A stretch of 64,000 nucleotides of DNA from Microbacterium testaceum (GCF_029761935.1 NZ_CP121699.1:1984001-2048000); one strand, 5' to 3'. Counted from the first letter of the stretch, positions 25,453-33,814 are shown. Notes: generated by a model not told the origin, from the letters alone. Translations and numbers: made by a program.

Positions 25453-26196
25453 TCAGCTGCGCTTCGGGCGACGCGACACGGCGATGGCGCCGAGAACGGC
25501 ACCGGCGATCGCGATCACGAGAGCGGCGATGCTGAGACCCAGCGACAGTCCCGAGGAGTCGCTCGTCTGAGCCGCGGCCTCCATCGAGTGGTCGTCCATC
25601 GTCGGCGCGGCCGATGCCCCACCGTGACCGCCGTGGCCGCTCGCGGGCGGGGTGTCGTTGATGTACAGCACGGGCGCGGGCTCGAGCGTGTCGTCTGCCG
25701 CGACCTGCTCGGGGGTGTTCGTCCAGTCGACGACCGAGCCGTCCGAGTACGTCTGCACGGCGGGGAGCACGAGGTGACCCGTGTCGGGGATCGGCCCGAG
25801 GACCGCCGAGAAGATCTGGAACTGGTCCTGCCCGATGCCCACACCGGGGTCGGCCTGCCACACGATCTTGAGCGGGCCGTCCGAGATGGTGTTGCCGTCG
25901 ACCTCGACGGGGGCGGGCAGCGCCCCCTTCTCGACGGTGGCGGTCCAGCCCGGGACGGGCTCGACGAGGACCGAGGTCAGCGGGGTGTCGGTCGGCAGCG
26001 TCACCTCGACCTTCACGGTGGACGCGGTCTCCGACTCGGTGGGAACGCGGAAGTTCACGGTGGCGTAGCTGCCGGCCGTGGCGGTGTTGGGATTGACGGT
26101 GACGTGGGCCGACGCCGCGAGGGGCACGGCGATCGCCAGGGCCGCGCCGGCGGCGAGGCCGACGAGGGCCCGGCGAAGAGTGGTCTTTCGAGACAT
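25453..26196 (-). CDS. ycnI: YcnI family copper-binding protein (DUF1775)
   Basis: 247 residues. Signal peptide ending ASAHVTVNP, giving the conserved mature N-terminal histidine that binds Cu(II). Domain signatures: NFRVPTESETASTVKVEV and a PVPGWTATVEKG segment with the family tryptophan; IVWQADPGVGIGQDQFQIF. Then a His/Gly/Met-rich stretch (SGHGGHGGASAAP, MDDHSM) that could add metal sites, and one C-terminal TM helix. Forms an operon with copC downstream and probably with the histidine-containing membrane protein upstream. Confidence 0.9.
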   Translation of the reverse strand: MSRKTTLRRALVGLAAGAALAIAVPLAASAHVTVNPNTATAGSYATVNFRVPTESETASTVKVEVTLPTDTPLTSVLVEPVPGWTATVEKGALPAPVEVDGNTISDGPLKIVWQADPGVGIGQDQFQIFSAVLGPIPDTGHLVLPAVQTYSDGSVVDWTNTPEQVAADDTLEPAPVLYINDTPPASGHGGHGGASAAPTMDDHSMEAAAQTSDSSGLSLGLSIAALVIAIAGAVLGAIAVSRRPKRS

Positions 26197-26265
26197 GGTG
26201 CTGCTTTCTGAGAAGTGCGCACGCCGATGAGGCGCTTCTTTCGCGCGAGAAATGAGAGGTCGGGA

Positions 26266-26856
26266 TCAGGCCGCGAGCGGCGGACCCCGGTGCCTCATCG
26301 ACGACAGCACGGTCATCGCCGTCGTCAGCAGCAGCGGCTCGGGCGCCGAGAGAACGGCATCCGTCCGCGGAGGAAGACCACGCACGGGGCGCAGCACGGA
26401 GAGCACCGCGACGAAGAACCGGGCGATCGCCTGCACCGCTCGCTCGCCACGGCCGAGCGCGACGACCGTCACGAGAGCGGCGACGGCGTGTGCCGCCCAC
26501 ATCCATGGTGACTCCGTGCCGTGAGCGGATGCGCTGTGCGCTCCGGCCGCACTGAAGACGGATGCCGCGCCGTGGTGAGCGGCCGGGACGAACCCGCCCT
26601 GCAGATCGAGCACGAGCACCGCGTGGAACAGCGCCTGGCTGAGCACGACCGCGAGCGACAGACGCGTCCACGACAGCGCGCGACCCGCGAGCATGACGCA
26701 GACGGGAGCCGCGAGACACAGGGCCAGCACGATGTTGACGAGGGGCGGCCGCTCAGCCGAGACGGCCGAGTGCGACAGGGTCGCCACGAACGTCGCGACC
26801 GCGGCTGCGGCCATGCCGCGCCCCGCCCGCTGCGCGCGCCCTGCTCTCGACGACAT
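26266..26856 (-). CDS. Copper-locus membrane protein, function unknown
   Basis: 196 residues, about four TM segments (e.g. GMAAAAVATFVATLSH, LVNIVLALCLAAPVCVMLAG, LSLAVVLSQALFHAVLVLDL, AAHAVAALVTVVALG). Histidines cluster in and near the membrane (LSH, FHAV, AAHHGAAS, GAHSASAHG), which suits metal handling. First gene of the ycnI-copC group, with GAGGAG about 4-9 nt upstream of its ATG and a TAGGCT further upstream. Membership in the copper operon is inferred from spacing (69 bp) and orientation. Confidence 0.65.
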   Translation of the reverse strand: MSSRAGRAQRAGRGMAAAAVATFVATLSHSAVSAERPPLVNIVLALCLAAPVCVMLAGRALSWTRLSLAVVLSQALFHAVLVLDLQGGFVPAAHHGAASVFSAAGAHSASAHGTESPWMWAAHAVAALVTVVALGRGERAVQAIARFFVAVLSVLRPVRGLPPRTDAVLSAPEPLLLTTAMTVLSSMRHRGPPLAA

Positions 26857-26936
26857 CTCACTCCTCGCGTCCAGCCTAGGCGGCGGGGCCGCCGAGGGCG
26901 GCGAGGGGTGGTCCGCCGTCGAGACACCCGTGGGTC

Positions 26937-27335
26937 GTGCGCGAGCACATGCGGGGCGTTCGCCGCAACGACTCCCCCGGCGGGGCGGGCTTCAGCATCG
27001 ACGACGAGACCGGGCAGCTCATCGGTCACGCCACGATGTGGGGAGCCGCCCTCCCGGCCCGCATCGCGACCTTCGCGATCATCCTCGGCCCCGACGCCGT
27101 CGGCCGCGGATACGGCGCGGATGCCACGCGCACCATGCTGCGGTTCGCCTTCGACGAGCTCGGGGTGCACAAGGTCGAGCTCCGCGTCTGGGTCTTCAAC
27201 GACCGCGCCATCCGGGCCTACGAGAAGGCCGAATTCGTGCGCGAGGGCGTGCGACGCGCGGTGGCGTTCCACGGCGGGCGGTTCCACGACGAGGTCCTCA
27301 TGGGCGTGCTCGCCGAGGAGTTCCGCGCGGGCTGA
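26937..27335 (+). CDS. Short GNAT acetyltransferase, N-terminus probably missing
   Basis: 132 residues from GTG 26937. It contains the C-terminal two thirds of a RimJ/RimL-like GNAT fold: GFSIDDETGQLIGHATMWG, ILGPDAVGRGYGADATRTMLRFAF, VELRVWVFNDRAIRAYEKAEFVREG. Typical relatives have about 50 more residues at the N-terminus. An in-frame TAG at 26877 and the lack of a ribosome-binding site near 26937 suggest a 5'-truncated, perhaps decaying gene. It ends 8 bp from the convergent toxin gene. Confidence 0.65.
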   Translation: MREHMRGVRRNDSPGGAGFSIDDETGQLIGHATMWGAALPARIATFAIILGPDAVGRGYGADATRTMLRFAFDELGVHKVELRVWVFNDRAIRAYEKAEFVREGVRRAVAFHGGRFHDEVLMGVLAEEFRAG

Positions 27336-27343
27336 CCGGCCCC

Positions 27344-27658
27344 TCAGTCGGCGAAGACGCGTCCCACATCGCGGCGCGCGTGCAGCACGCGGTGGACCCG
27401 GACGACATCGTCATCGTTCGTGTACAGGAGCTGATACGGGAACCTCTCGACCGCCAGACTGCGGAGTCCCGGGATTCCGGTGAGGGCTTCGGCCGACACC
27501 GATCCCGCCGAGGGCAAGGCCGCGATGCGGCGAACGCACTGTTCGATCGCGTCGACGAACCGCTCGGCCGTCGCCGCGTCGGCGGTCTGTCGGTAGACCT
27601 CCACGGCGCCGGCGAGGTCATCGTCGGCGCCGTGGGAGGAGACGACGCGGCGCGTCAT
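27344..27658 (-). CDS. ParE/RelE-family toxin
   Basis: 104 residues of the RelE/ParE fold: DDLAGAVEVYRQTADAATAERFVDAIEQCVRRIAALPSAG, then LRSLAVERFPYQLLYTNDDDVVRVHRVLHARRDVGRVF. The RxxPYxLxY and VVRVHRVLHARRD strands are typical. Members either poison gyrase (ParE) or cut mRNA (RelE); sequence alone does not decide. Its start overlaps the antitoxin stop by 4 bp, the usual arrangement with antitoxin first. Confidence 0.87.
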   Translation of the reverse strand: MTRRVVSSHGADDDLAGAVEVYRQTADAATAERFVDAIEQCVRRIAALPSAGSVSAEALTGIPGLRSLAVERFPYQLLYTNDDDVVRVHRVLHARRDVGRVFAD

Positions 27659-27888
27659 CGCGATTCGGTGGCGCGCGCCCGCAGTCGATCGAAGTAGGCG
27701 GCATCCATTTCCGAACCGTCGCCCGAACGGATGCCGTCGAGGACGGCATCGCGGAGGCGCACGTTGTCACGGTCGCGGCGGATGAGTTCGCGTACGTATT
27801 CACTGCTCGACGCGTAGAGGTGCAAGTTCACCTGCTCGTCGGCGAACGCACGCAGTTCATCCGGGAGGGAGATGTTCATCGTGGCCAT
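27655..27888 (-). CDS. ParD-like antitoxin
   Basis: 77 residues. N-terminal ribbon-helix-helix: MNISLPDELRAFADEQVNLHLYASSSEYVRELIRRDRD, the ParD/CopG pattern; the acidic C-terminus should wrap the toxin. A TAGGCT hexamer (complement of 27895-27900) sits exactly 6 nt upstream of the ATG, so the operon is probably leaderless and autorepressed there. Confidence 0.87.
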   Translation of the reverse strand: MATMNISLPDELRAFADEQVNLHLYASSSEYVRELIRRDRDNVRLRDAVLDGIRSGDGSEMDAAYFDRLRARATESR

Positions 27889-27970
27889 GAGAGAAGCCTA
27901 CGCGTCGATGGCAAACCTTGTCATCGAGTCGAAGCGCCCCGGCGCACCGGTCGGGCACGGGCTGCGGAGG

Positions 27971-28324
27971 TCAGCGGCCGCTGTAGAGAAGTCCGGTGCC
28001 GAGGACGCCGGCGAAGCCGAGGAGAAGGAAGAGGCCGATGGCGATGGCACCGACGAGCACGAGACCGTTCAGGATGATGCCCGCGATGGCCATGCCGTGT
28101 CCGGCGGGCTCCTTTCGGAAACCGACGAATCCGAGGATGAGACCGGTGAGGGGGACGATGAACGTGAAGCCGAAGAAGATCGACACGATGCCCAGGACCA
28201 TGCTGGCGACGCTGAGCCCGCGCGGGGGCGCGGGCTCATATCCGACGACGTACCCCTGCGTGGGCGGCGTCCCGGAGGGCTGCGCGGGGGCGTGGTCACG
28301 GTAGGGCTGCTGCGGGTTGGTCAT
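27971..28324 (-). CDS. Small DUF4190-type membrane protein
   Basis: 117 residues from ATG 28324 (MTNPQQPYRDH). A proline/glutamine-rich cytoplasmic N-terminus precedes two or three hydrophobic segments: GLSVASMVLGIVSIFFGFTFIVPLTGLILGFVGF and MAIAGIILNGLVLVGAIAIGLFLLLGFAG. The GMAIAGIILN segment is a DUF4190 hallmark. No biochemical role is known. Confidence 0.8.
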   Translation of the reverse strand: MTNPQQPYRDHAPAQPSGTPPTQGYVVGYEPAPPRGLSVASMVLGIVSIFFGFTFIVPLTGLILGFVGFRKEPAGHGMAIAGIILNGLVLVGAIAIGLFLLLGFAGVLGTGLLYSGR

Positions 28325-28534
28325 GACGGTGTCGCTTTCACTGACGAGACGAGGATCCCCCGATCTGCGGGAGTCTTCCTCGGTCGGGGCTGGCTTGGCT
28401 CCACCGTAGCGAGGGCCCGATGGCGGAGATGACACCCAGAGTGGACGGTGCGAGCTGACCTGCTCACCCGCGAACGCCCGCGGCGCATTCGGCTCGTGGC
28501 CACGAGCGAAGATCACTCCCTCCGGCAGGCCGTG

Positions 28535-29626
28535 TCATCGAGCTCGAGCGCCCCGGTCCACCGTCGGGCTGACCACCCCCGCACGGTCGTCGACCAGGCG
28601 GCGCCGGCCGATCCACCCGGTGAGCCCGCGACCGTCGGACCACGCGAGCAGAAGGGCCGCGGTGGCCAGCGCCAGGAGGAACGCCGTCAGCGACCACGGC
28701 GTCGGAAGCTCGGCGAGGACCGTGTACATCCCGGCTCCGGTCGCGAAGCGCAGGGGTCGTGCGACCCAGGCCGGCAACACGCCGTTCGTGAACCGCACGC
28801 GCGTGGCGAGGTCGCCGATCGAGCGACCCGTCGCCAGGATCACCGCGAGCCAGAGCCCCGCCGCCGCGACCACGCCCGCGAGCGAGGCGACGCGATCGGT
28901 CGAGAACGACGAGGTCTCGCGAACGAGCAGCACGAGCACGGCCTGCACCACCACGGCGACGGCGAAGCCGACCAGCCAGACGCCCACGACGTCGCACACC
29001 AGCCCGAGCAGGCGGCGGCGACGGGTCACCGGGCGCGGGGTCTCGGCATCCGGAGCTCTCTCCACACCCCGGTGCTGCGCCGGAACGACGAACGCGAGGA
29101 TCGAGCCGAGGAGCGCCCCGCCGGTGTTCGCGATGAGATCGTCGACGTCGAACACGCGGTACGCGCAGGGGAAGAGGCCCCACACACCCGTGAGCTGGGT
29201 GGTCTCGATGATCCCCGAGGTCGCGAAGCCGACGAGGCCCGCGATCAGGATGCCGCGGCCCCCGAGCACCCGCAGGAAGAACCCGAGCGGGGCGAACAGC
29301 AGCACGTTCAACGCCACCTGCAGGACCACGGGATCGGTGAGGTAGCGCCCCGACACGGCGACGGCGGCGCGGACCTCGTCGACGAAGGCGAAGGGGTGGA
29401 GGTTGACCCCCGCGCAGCGGTAGACCTCGGAATCGGGCACGGGGATGAGCGTGTACGTCCAGATCGCCCAGAAGTACACGGCCGCCCCGGCCCACAGGAG
29501 GGAGCGCCCCAGCGTGAGATGACCGCGGCGACGGTAGCTGACCGCGACGAACGGCACGAACGCGAGGACGGCGACCACCGCCCCCGCGACGACGGCCAGC
29601 AGCCCCGAGCCCACGATGTTGTCCAC
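28535..29626 (-). CDS. VanZ-like / RDD membrane protein
   Basis: 363 residues from GTG 29626, with TAGGCT (complement of 29633-29638) 6 nt upstream, indicating a leaderless start. The N-terminal half is VanZ-like: YTLIPVP, HPFAFVDEV, NVLLFAPLGFFLRVL, SGIIETTQL, RVFDVDDLIANTGGALLGSILA. After a charged linker the C-terminal half is RDD-like, with GLVCDVVGVWLVGFA and a LATGRSIGDLATRVRF segment. VanZ relatives alter resistance to lipoglycopeptides in some Firmicutes; no van cluster is present. Divergent from the serine hydrolase with only 44 bp between starts. Confidence 0.85.
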   Translation of the reverse strand: MDNIVGSGLLAVVAGAVVAVLAFVPFVAVSYRRRGHLTLGRSLLWAGAAVYFWAIWTYTLIPVPDSEVYRCAGVNLHPFAFVDEVRAAVAVSGRYLTDPVVLQVALNVLLFAPLGFFLRVLGGRGILIAGLVGFATSGIIETTQLTGVWGLFPCAYRVFDVDDLIANTGGALLGSILAFVVPAQHRGVERAPDAETPRPVTRRRRLLGLVCDVVGVWLVGFAVAVVVQAVLVLLVRETSSFSTDRVASLAGVVAAAGLWLAVILATGRSIGDLATRVRFTNGVLPAWVARPLRFATGAGMYTVLAELPTPWSLTAFLLALATAALLLAWSDGRGLTGWIGRRRLVDDRAGVVSPTVDRGARAR

Positions 29627-29632
29627 CCCGAG

Positions 29633-29664
29633 AGCCTAGGCAGGATCGGCGGGCGACGTAGCCT
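29633..29664. promoter_or_regulatory. Divergent promoter pair, TAGGCT and TAGCCT
   Basis: AGCCTA at 29633-29638 is the minus-strand TAGGCT for the gene starting at 29626; TAGCCT at 29659-29664 serves the gene starting at 29671. Both are exactly 6 nt from their start codons, so the two divergent promoters share a 44-bp spacer and each -35 region overlaps the other gene's -10 region. Confidence 0.6.
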
Positions 29665-29670
29665 GGGCGG

Positions 29671-30519
29671 ATGACCCGCGCCGACGACCTTCGCGATGCG
29701 CTCGTCGCCCGCATCGACGACACCGGCTTCGCCGCGCACGGCCTCCACGTGCGCGTGGGTGACGATGTCGCGATGCACCGGTGGACGCCCGATGAGCGGG
29801 AGGAGATCCACTCCGTCGCGAAGGCTGTGGCGGTGCTCGCCGCGGGCATCGCCGTCGACGAGGGGCTGGTGTCGCTCGACGAGCCGGTCCGCACGGTGCT
29901 CCCCGCCGCGGCTCAGGTGACCCTCCGGGATCTGCTCTCGATGTCGAGCGGCATCGACCTGCCCTGGTCCGAGACGATGATGACCGACTGGCCCGACCTG
30001 GCCGCCGAATTCCTGTCGCGCCCCTCGCGCGGTCGGATCTTCCAGTACTCGAATGCGAGCACGTACACGGCGATGGCCGCGCTGTCGCAGCGGACCGGCG
30101 ACATCGAAGAATTTCTTCGCCCTCGCCTGTTCGCCCCGTTGGGGTGGGCTGACCTCTCGTGGCGGCGCTCCCCGAGTGGCCGCGTCCTCGGCGGAGAGGG
30201 CCTCGAGCTGCGCACCGACGAGCTGGCTCGGCTCGGGTTGCTCATCCGCGACCGCGGCATCGTCGCCGGTCGCCGCGTGGTGTCGCCGGGAATCGTGGAT
30301 GCCATGCACTCGGGCTGGATCGAGACGGGCAGCGTCGGCGACGGGTACCGCCGCTACGCCCTGTCGGGGTGGGACGGACCGGGAGATGCGTGGCGCCTGC
30401 ACGGTGCCCACGGTCAGCTCATCGTCTTCGCCGGCGAGGCCGTCGTGACGGTGACCGCGCACGATCACGGTGGGGCCGACGCCGTCGCGGAATTCATCGG
30501 GAATATCGCCGCGACGTGA
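29671..30519 (+). CDS. Serine hydrolase, class C beta-lactamase-like
   Basis: 282 residues. SxxK motif in HSVAKAVAVLAAG (Ser-Val-Ala-Lys), YxN motif in FQYSNASTYTAM, and a late HGAHGQLI in place of the KTG/HxG triad. LRDLLSMSSGIDLPW and LFAPLGW are typical of the beta-lactamase/esterase EstB family. No signal peptide is visible, so it may act in the cytosol as an esterase or amidase and not as a resistance enzyme. Confidence 0.87.
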   Translation: MTRADDLRDALVARIDDTGFAAHGLHVRVGDDVAMHRWTPDEREEIHSVAKAVAVLAAGIAVDEGLVSLDEPVRTVLPAAAQVTLRDLLSMSSGIDLPWSETMMTDWPDLAAEFLSRPSRGRIFQYSNASTYTAMAALSQRTGDIEEFLRPRLFAPLGWADLSWRRSPSGRVLGGEGLELRTDELARLGLLIRDRGIVAGRRVVSPGIVDAMHSGWIETGSVGDGYRRYALSGWDGPGDAWRLHGAHGQLIVFAGEAVVTVTAHDHGGADAVAEFIGNIAAT

Positions 30520-30523
30520 GCGT

Positions 30524-30571
30524 TTCCTGCTCTGCAGGAATGCGCGGGAAGATCACGGTCCGGCGACCGTG
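30524..30571 (+). terminator. Two short hairpins after the serine hydrolase
   Basis: TTCCTGC-TCT-GCAGGAA at 30524-30540 starts 4 nt after the stop; CACGGTC-CGGC-GACCGTG at 30554-30571 follows. The first is probably the terminator, resembling the hairpin after the M20 gene; the second lies just upstream of the permease promoter. Confidence 0.5.
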
Positions 30572-30594
30572 CGCTGAACGGTGTGCGCGTCAGA

Positions 30595-30623
30595 TTGCGC
30601 ATGGCGTCCAGTGCGCGTAATGT
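30595..30623 (+). promoter_or_regulatory. Promoter of the KimA-like permease
   Basis: TTGCGC (30595-30600), 17-nt spacer, TAATGT (30618-30623), then 8 nt to GTG 30632. The spacing fits a housekeeping sigma-A-type promoter with transcription starting at or near the start codon. This leaves no room for a 5'-UTR riboswitch. Confidence 0.7.
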
Positions 30624-30631
30624 CGCGCGCC

Positions 30632-32713
30632 GTGACTGACGAAAGTCGCGTTGACGGCGAAGAGACGCCGATCGCGAAACGCATCCTGATCGGCGAGCCC
30701 CTCACGTCGGAGAAACTCGACGAGCAGCTCCTCCCGAAGAAGATGGCGCTGCCGATCTTCGCCTCCGACGCGCTCTCCTCCGTGGCGTATGCGCCGCAGG
30801 AGCTGCTGATGATCCTGCTCATCGGCGGAACGGCCCTGCTGACCCTCAGTCCGTGGGTCGCGGTCGCGGTCGTGACACTCCTGGTCGTGGTCGTGCTCAG
30901 CTACCGCCAGCTCATCAAGGCGTACCCCTCGGGCGGCGGTGACTACGAGGTCGCGAGCAAGAACCTGGGCGAGGTGCCCGGGGTGGTCGTCGCCGCAGCT
31001 CTCTTGGTGGACTACGTGCTCACGGTCGCCGTGTCGGTGGCATCCGGAGTCGACAACATCATCTCGGCATTGCCCGAACTGAATCCTTTCCGCGTCGAGA
31101 TCGCGGTCGGGTTCGTGATCCTCATCGTGATCGTCAATCTCCGCGGCGTGCGCGAGGCCTCGAGCGTCTTCGCGATCCCGACGTACCTCTTCATCGGCTC
31201 GGTCGGGGTCATGATCGTCGTGGGCCTCGGGCGCACGCTCCTCGGCGATGCCCCCGTCGCCGAGAGCGCCCAGTACGCCGTACAGGCCGAGTCGCTCACG
31301 CAAGCGGCGCTCATCCTGCTCGTGCTGCGCGCCTTCTCGAGCGGCTGCTCGGCCCTCACGGGCGTCGAGGCCGTGTCCAACGGCGTGCCCGCGTTCCGCA
31401 TGCCGAAGATTCGCAACGCGCAGACGACGCTCACCATGATGGGCGGCATCGCCATCGTGCTGTTCGCCGGTCTGACGATCCTCGCCCTCATCTCGGGCGT
31501 GCACTACGCCGAGAACCCCTGCCACCTGATCGGCTTCGACTGCGCCAACAACCCGCAGCCGAGCCTCATGGCCCAGGTCGCCGCCGCCACCTTCGGCATG
31601 GGAAGCATCCCGTTCTTCATCATCCAGGCCGCCACCGCGTGCGTGCTGCTGCTGGCCGCCAACACCGCCTTCAACGGCTTCCCCCTGCTGGGTGCCGTGC
31701 TCGCCCGCGACGGCTACGCCCCCAAGGCGCTCAACACCCGCGGCGATCGGCTGGTCTACTCGAACGGCATGATCATCCTCGGCATCGTCGCCATCGGCGT
31801 GCTGATCGTCTACCAGGCCAACCTCACGACGCTGATCCAGCTCTACATCATCGGTGTATTCGTCTCGTTCTCGCTCGGTCAGATCGGCATGGTCAGGCAC
31901 TGGCGCCGCGCACTGCGCGGGCTGAAGGACCTGCCGCCCGAGGCGGCGAAGCAGCAGTCGGCCGCGATCGAGCGCCGCTCGGCGATCTCGGGCCTGTGGA
32001 TCAACTCCGTCGGCGCGGCGATGACCGTCCTCGTGCTGCTGATCGTCACGATCACGAAGTTCACCCACGGCGCGTGGCTCGTGTTCATCGCGATCCCGAT
32101 CCTCGCGGTGCTGATGATCGGCGTGAACCGCTACTACCGCGACGTCGAGCACGAGATCCGCATGGACGAGACCGTGCACTTCGGCTCGTCGGGGGACGTC
32201 GCGATCGTCCTCGTGAACCGCCTCCAGAAGCCCGTCATGAAGGCGATCGACTACGCCCTCGCGGCCAACCATCAGAAGACCCTCGCGGTCCACGTCGCCA
32301 TCACCGACGAAGACGCGGCGAAGCTGCAGAAGGAATGGGCCGACCACGACATGCCCATTCCGCTGGTCATCATCGACTCGCCGTACCGCACGTACACCTC
32401 GCCGGTTTCGGCCTTTATCAAGAAGTACCGCGAGAACAACGGCTCCGCCGTCGTGACCGTCTACCTCCCCCAGTTCATCGTCGGTCACTGGTGGGAGTCG
32501 ATCCTGCACAACCGTCGATCGCGCCGCCTCGCGCACCAGCTGATGCTCGTGCACGGCGTCTCGATCACCCTCGTGCCCTGGCTGCTCGACTCGTCCGAGG
32601 TCATCTACGGCCGCCGGTCGCGTCCGCTCCCCGGTCAGCAGCGCGGTGGTCAGCCCGTGGCCGAGGCCCCGGCGCACAAGGCGCGGAAGACGCCCACCGA
32701 CTCGGCATCCTGA
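30632..32713 (+). CDS. APC-family permease, KimA-like potassium importer
   Basis: 693 residues from GTG 30632, picked because the promoter lies immediately upstream; an in-frame ATG at 30620 falls inside the -10 element. The N-terminal signature KMALPIFASDALSSVAYAPQELL and YPSGGGDYEVASKNLGEVPG are typical of the YdaO/KimA group of high-affinity K+/H+ symporters. About 12 TM helices are followed by a ~150-residue cytosolic C-terminus (DVAIVLVNRLQKPVMKAIDYALAANHQ). In Bacillus subtilis KimA is controlled by cyclic-di-AMP at protein and riboswitch level. Its closeness to kdpFABC supports a potassium role. Confidence 0.82.
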   Translation: MTDESRVDGEETPIAKRILIGEPLTSEKLDEQLLPKKMALPIFASDALSSVAYAPQELLMILLIGGTALLTLSPWVAVAVVTLLVVVVLSYRQLIKAYPSGGGDYEVASKNLGEVPGVVVAAALLVDYVLTVAVSVASGVDNIISALPELNPFRVEIAVGFVILIVIVNLRGVREASSVFAIPTYLFIGSVGVMIVVGLGRTLLGDAPVAESAQYAVQAESLTQAALILLVLRAFSSGCSALTGVEAVSNGVPAFRMPKIRNAQTTLTMMGGIAIVLFAGLTILALISGVHYAENPCHLIGFDCANNPQPSLMAQVAAATFGMGSIPFFIIQAATACVLLLAANTAFNGFPLLGAVLARDGYAPKALNTRGDRLVYSNGMIILGIVAIGVLIVYQANLTTLIQLYIIGVFVSFSLGQIGMVRHWRRALRGLKDLPPEAAKQQSAAIERRSAISGLWINSVGAAMTVLVLLIVTITKFTHGAWLVFIAIPILAVLMIGVNRYYRDVEHEIRMDETVHFGSSGDVAIVLVNRLQKPVMKAIDYALAANHQKTLAVHVAITDEDAAKLQKEWADHDMPIPLVIIDSPYRTYTSPVSAFIKKYRENNGSAVVTVYLPQFIVGHWWESILHNRRSRRLAHQLMLVHGVSITLVPWLLDSSEVIYGRRSRPLPGQQRGGQPVAEAPAHKARKTPTDSAS

Positions 32714-32720
32714 GCCCCTC

Positions 32721-32755
32721 CCGAACGCCCCCGCCCCTCCGGCGGGGGCGTTCGG
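32721..32755 (+). terminator. Strong terminator of the permease gene
   Basis: Two perfect 15-nt arms, CCGAACGCCCCCGCC and GGCGGGGGCGTTCGG, with a 5-nt loop CCTCC; CGTTT follows. Starts 8 nt after the stop codon. Confidence 0.85.
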
Positions 32756-32778
32756 CGTTTCGGCGCGCGACCGGCGCC

Positions 32779-32864
32779 GGGCAGAACTCCTAAGAAACGC
32801 GAGCCGCTGCCGCTGGAATCAGCCCCGGAGGCGCCGTGCGCACGAAAAGTCAGGAGTTCGGCCC
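32779..32864. repeat. Dispersed intergenic palindrome, copy A2
   Basis: GGGC-ag-AACTCCT (32779-32791) and AGGAGTT-cg-GCCC (32852-32864) form the arms, followed on the inside by short imperfect matches (AAGAAACG against CGAAAAGTC). Located after the permease terminator and before a small membrane-protein gene, both on the plus strand, so it is not itself needed as a terminator. Shares AACTCCT(G)A with copies at 3489 and 42275. Confidence 0.65.
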
Positions 32865-32916
32865 GCTCGCGAAGCAGCGGTGGACGCCGCCGGGAGTCTC
32901 CGCCAGGGTGGATGCC

Positions 32917-33282
32917 ATGCCCGTCCTCGCCCTGCTGACCCTCGTCGTGATGGTGATAGCCCTCATCGACGCCATCACCCGCCGCGAGGACCAGGTGAAG
33001 CACCTGCCGAAGTTCGCGTGGATCTTCTTCATCGTGCTTTTGCCGCTCATCGGGTCGATCCTGTGGTTCACGCTCGGCCGCGAGTACGAGCAACGGTCGA
33101 CCCCGATGTCGTTCGGCGACCCGCGGCGCTGGCAGAAGGACGCGCAGTCCGCTCCCCCGCCCGCCCCGCGCGAGAGCCGCACCACCGAGCAGCAGATCGC
33201 CGACCTCGAGCGTGAGATGCACCTCGCCGATCTCGAAGAGCAGGTGCGCCGCCGCCGGGCCGAGGGCGGCGCGACCAGCTGA
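32917..33282 (+). CDS. PLD-nuclease-N-terminal-domain membrane protein
   Basis: 121 residues from ATG 32917 (MPVLALLTLVVM). Two TM helices in the PLDc_N pattern: ALLTLVVMVIALIDAI, then FAWIFFIVLLPLIGSILWFTLGRE. A charged C-terminus with a predicted coiled coil (TTEQQIADLEREMHLADLEEQVRRRR) follows. The catalytic phospholipase domains that give the family its name are absent, as in the many small stand-alone actinobacterial versions. Convergent with arfB; a bidirectional hairpin lies between. Confidence 0.8.
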   Translation: MPVLALLTLVVMVIALIDAITRREDQVKHLPKFAWIFFIVLLPLIGSILWFTLGREYEQRSTPMSFGDPRRWQKDAQSAPPPAPRESRTTEQQIADLEREMHLADLEEQVRRRRAEGGATS

Positions 33283-33302
33283 CTCCGGTCGCCCCCTCGA
33301 GC

Positions 33303-33349
33303 GTCCAAGACACCCGGACGTTTTTCGGAAGCGTCCGGGTGTTTTGGAC
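33303..33349. terminator. Bidirectional terminator between convergent genes
   Basis: GTCCAAGACACCCGGACG pairs with CGTCCGGGTGTTTTGGAC with one mismatch, around a loop starting TTTTTCGG. It lies between the stops at 33282 and 33386 and can serve both strands. Confidence 0.8.
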
Positions 33350-33385
33350 ACTCACCGCAGGATGACGGGACCGGACGGGCCCGCG

Positions 33386-33814
33386 TCAATCGGTCGGGCG
33401 CCGGCGCATCTGCTTCACGTCGGTGCGGCGCTGCTTGGCCTGCAGGCGGCGTTCCTTCGACCCGCGCGTGGGTTTCGTCGCCCGGCGCGGCGGGGCGGGC
33501 GGGCGAACCGCCTCGGCGACGAGGGCCGCGAGACGGGCGCGCGCGGCGTCGCGATTGCGCAGCTGGGCCCGATGCTCTGAGGCCGCGATCGTCAGCACCC
33601 CGTCGACCAGCCGATCGCCGAGCCGCTCGAGCACGCGCTCACGCTGAACCCGTGACAGAACGGTGGATGCCGCGGCATCCCACATCATCTCCACCCGGGA
33701 GTCGGCGGTGTTCACGCCCTGACCGCCCGGGCCCGACGAGCGTGAGAACCGCCACGACAGCTCGGCCGCCGGGATGGTGAGCCCCGCGGTCACGCGCACG
33801 TCCATGTCGGCCAT
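33386..33814 (-). CDS. arfB: Alternative ribosome-rescue factor, ArfB
   Basis: 142 residues, the standard length. GGQ motif in SRSSGPGGQGVNTADSRVEM, the peptidyl-tRNA hydrolysis loop shared with release factor 1/2 domain 3. The basic tail RGSKERRLQAKQRRTDVKQMRRR inserts into the empty mRNA channel of stalled ribosomes. Codon-recognition domains of true release factors are absent. It releases nascent chains from ribosomes on non-stop mRNA. Confidence 0.93.
   Translation of the reverse strand: MADMDVRVTAGLTIPAAELSWRFSRSSGPGGQGVNTADSRVEMMWDAAASTVLSRVQRERVLERLGDRLVDGVLTIAASEHRAQLRNRDAARARLAALVAEAVRPPAPPRRATKPTRGSKERRLQAKQRRTDVKQMRRRPTD

Noticed and set aside
26881..26935. Full-length GNAT beginning upstream of 26937
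   Set aside because: TAG at 26877 and no acceptable start or homology between it and 26937.
28535..29626. Glycopeptide resistance (vanZ) call
   Set aside because: VanZ-like proteins are widespread without resistance, the gene is fused to an RDD-like half, and no van genes are nearby.
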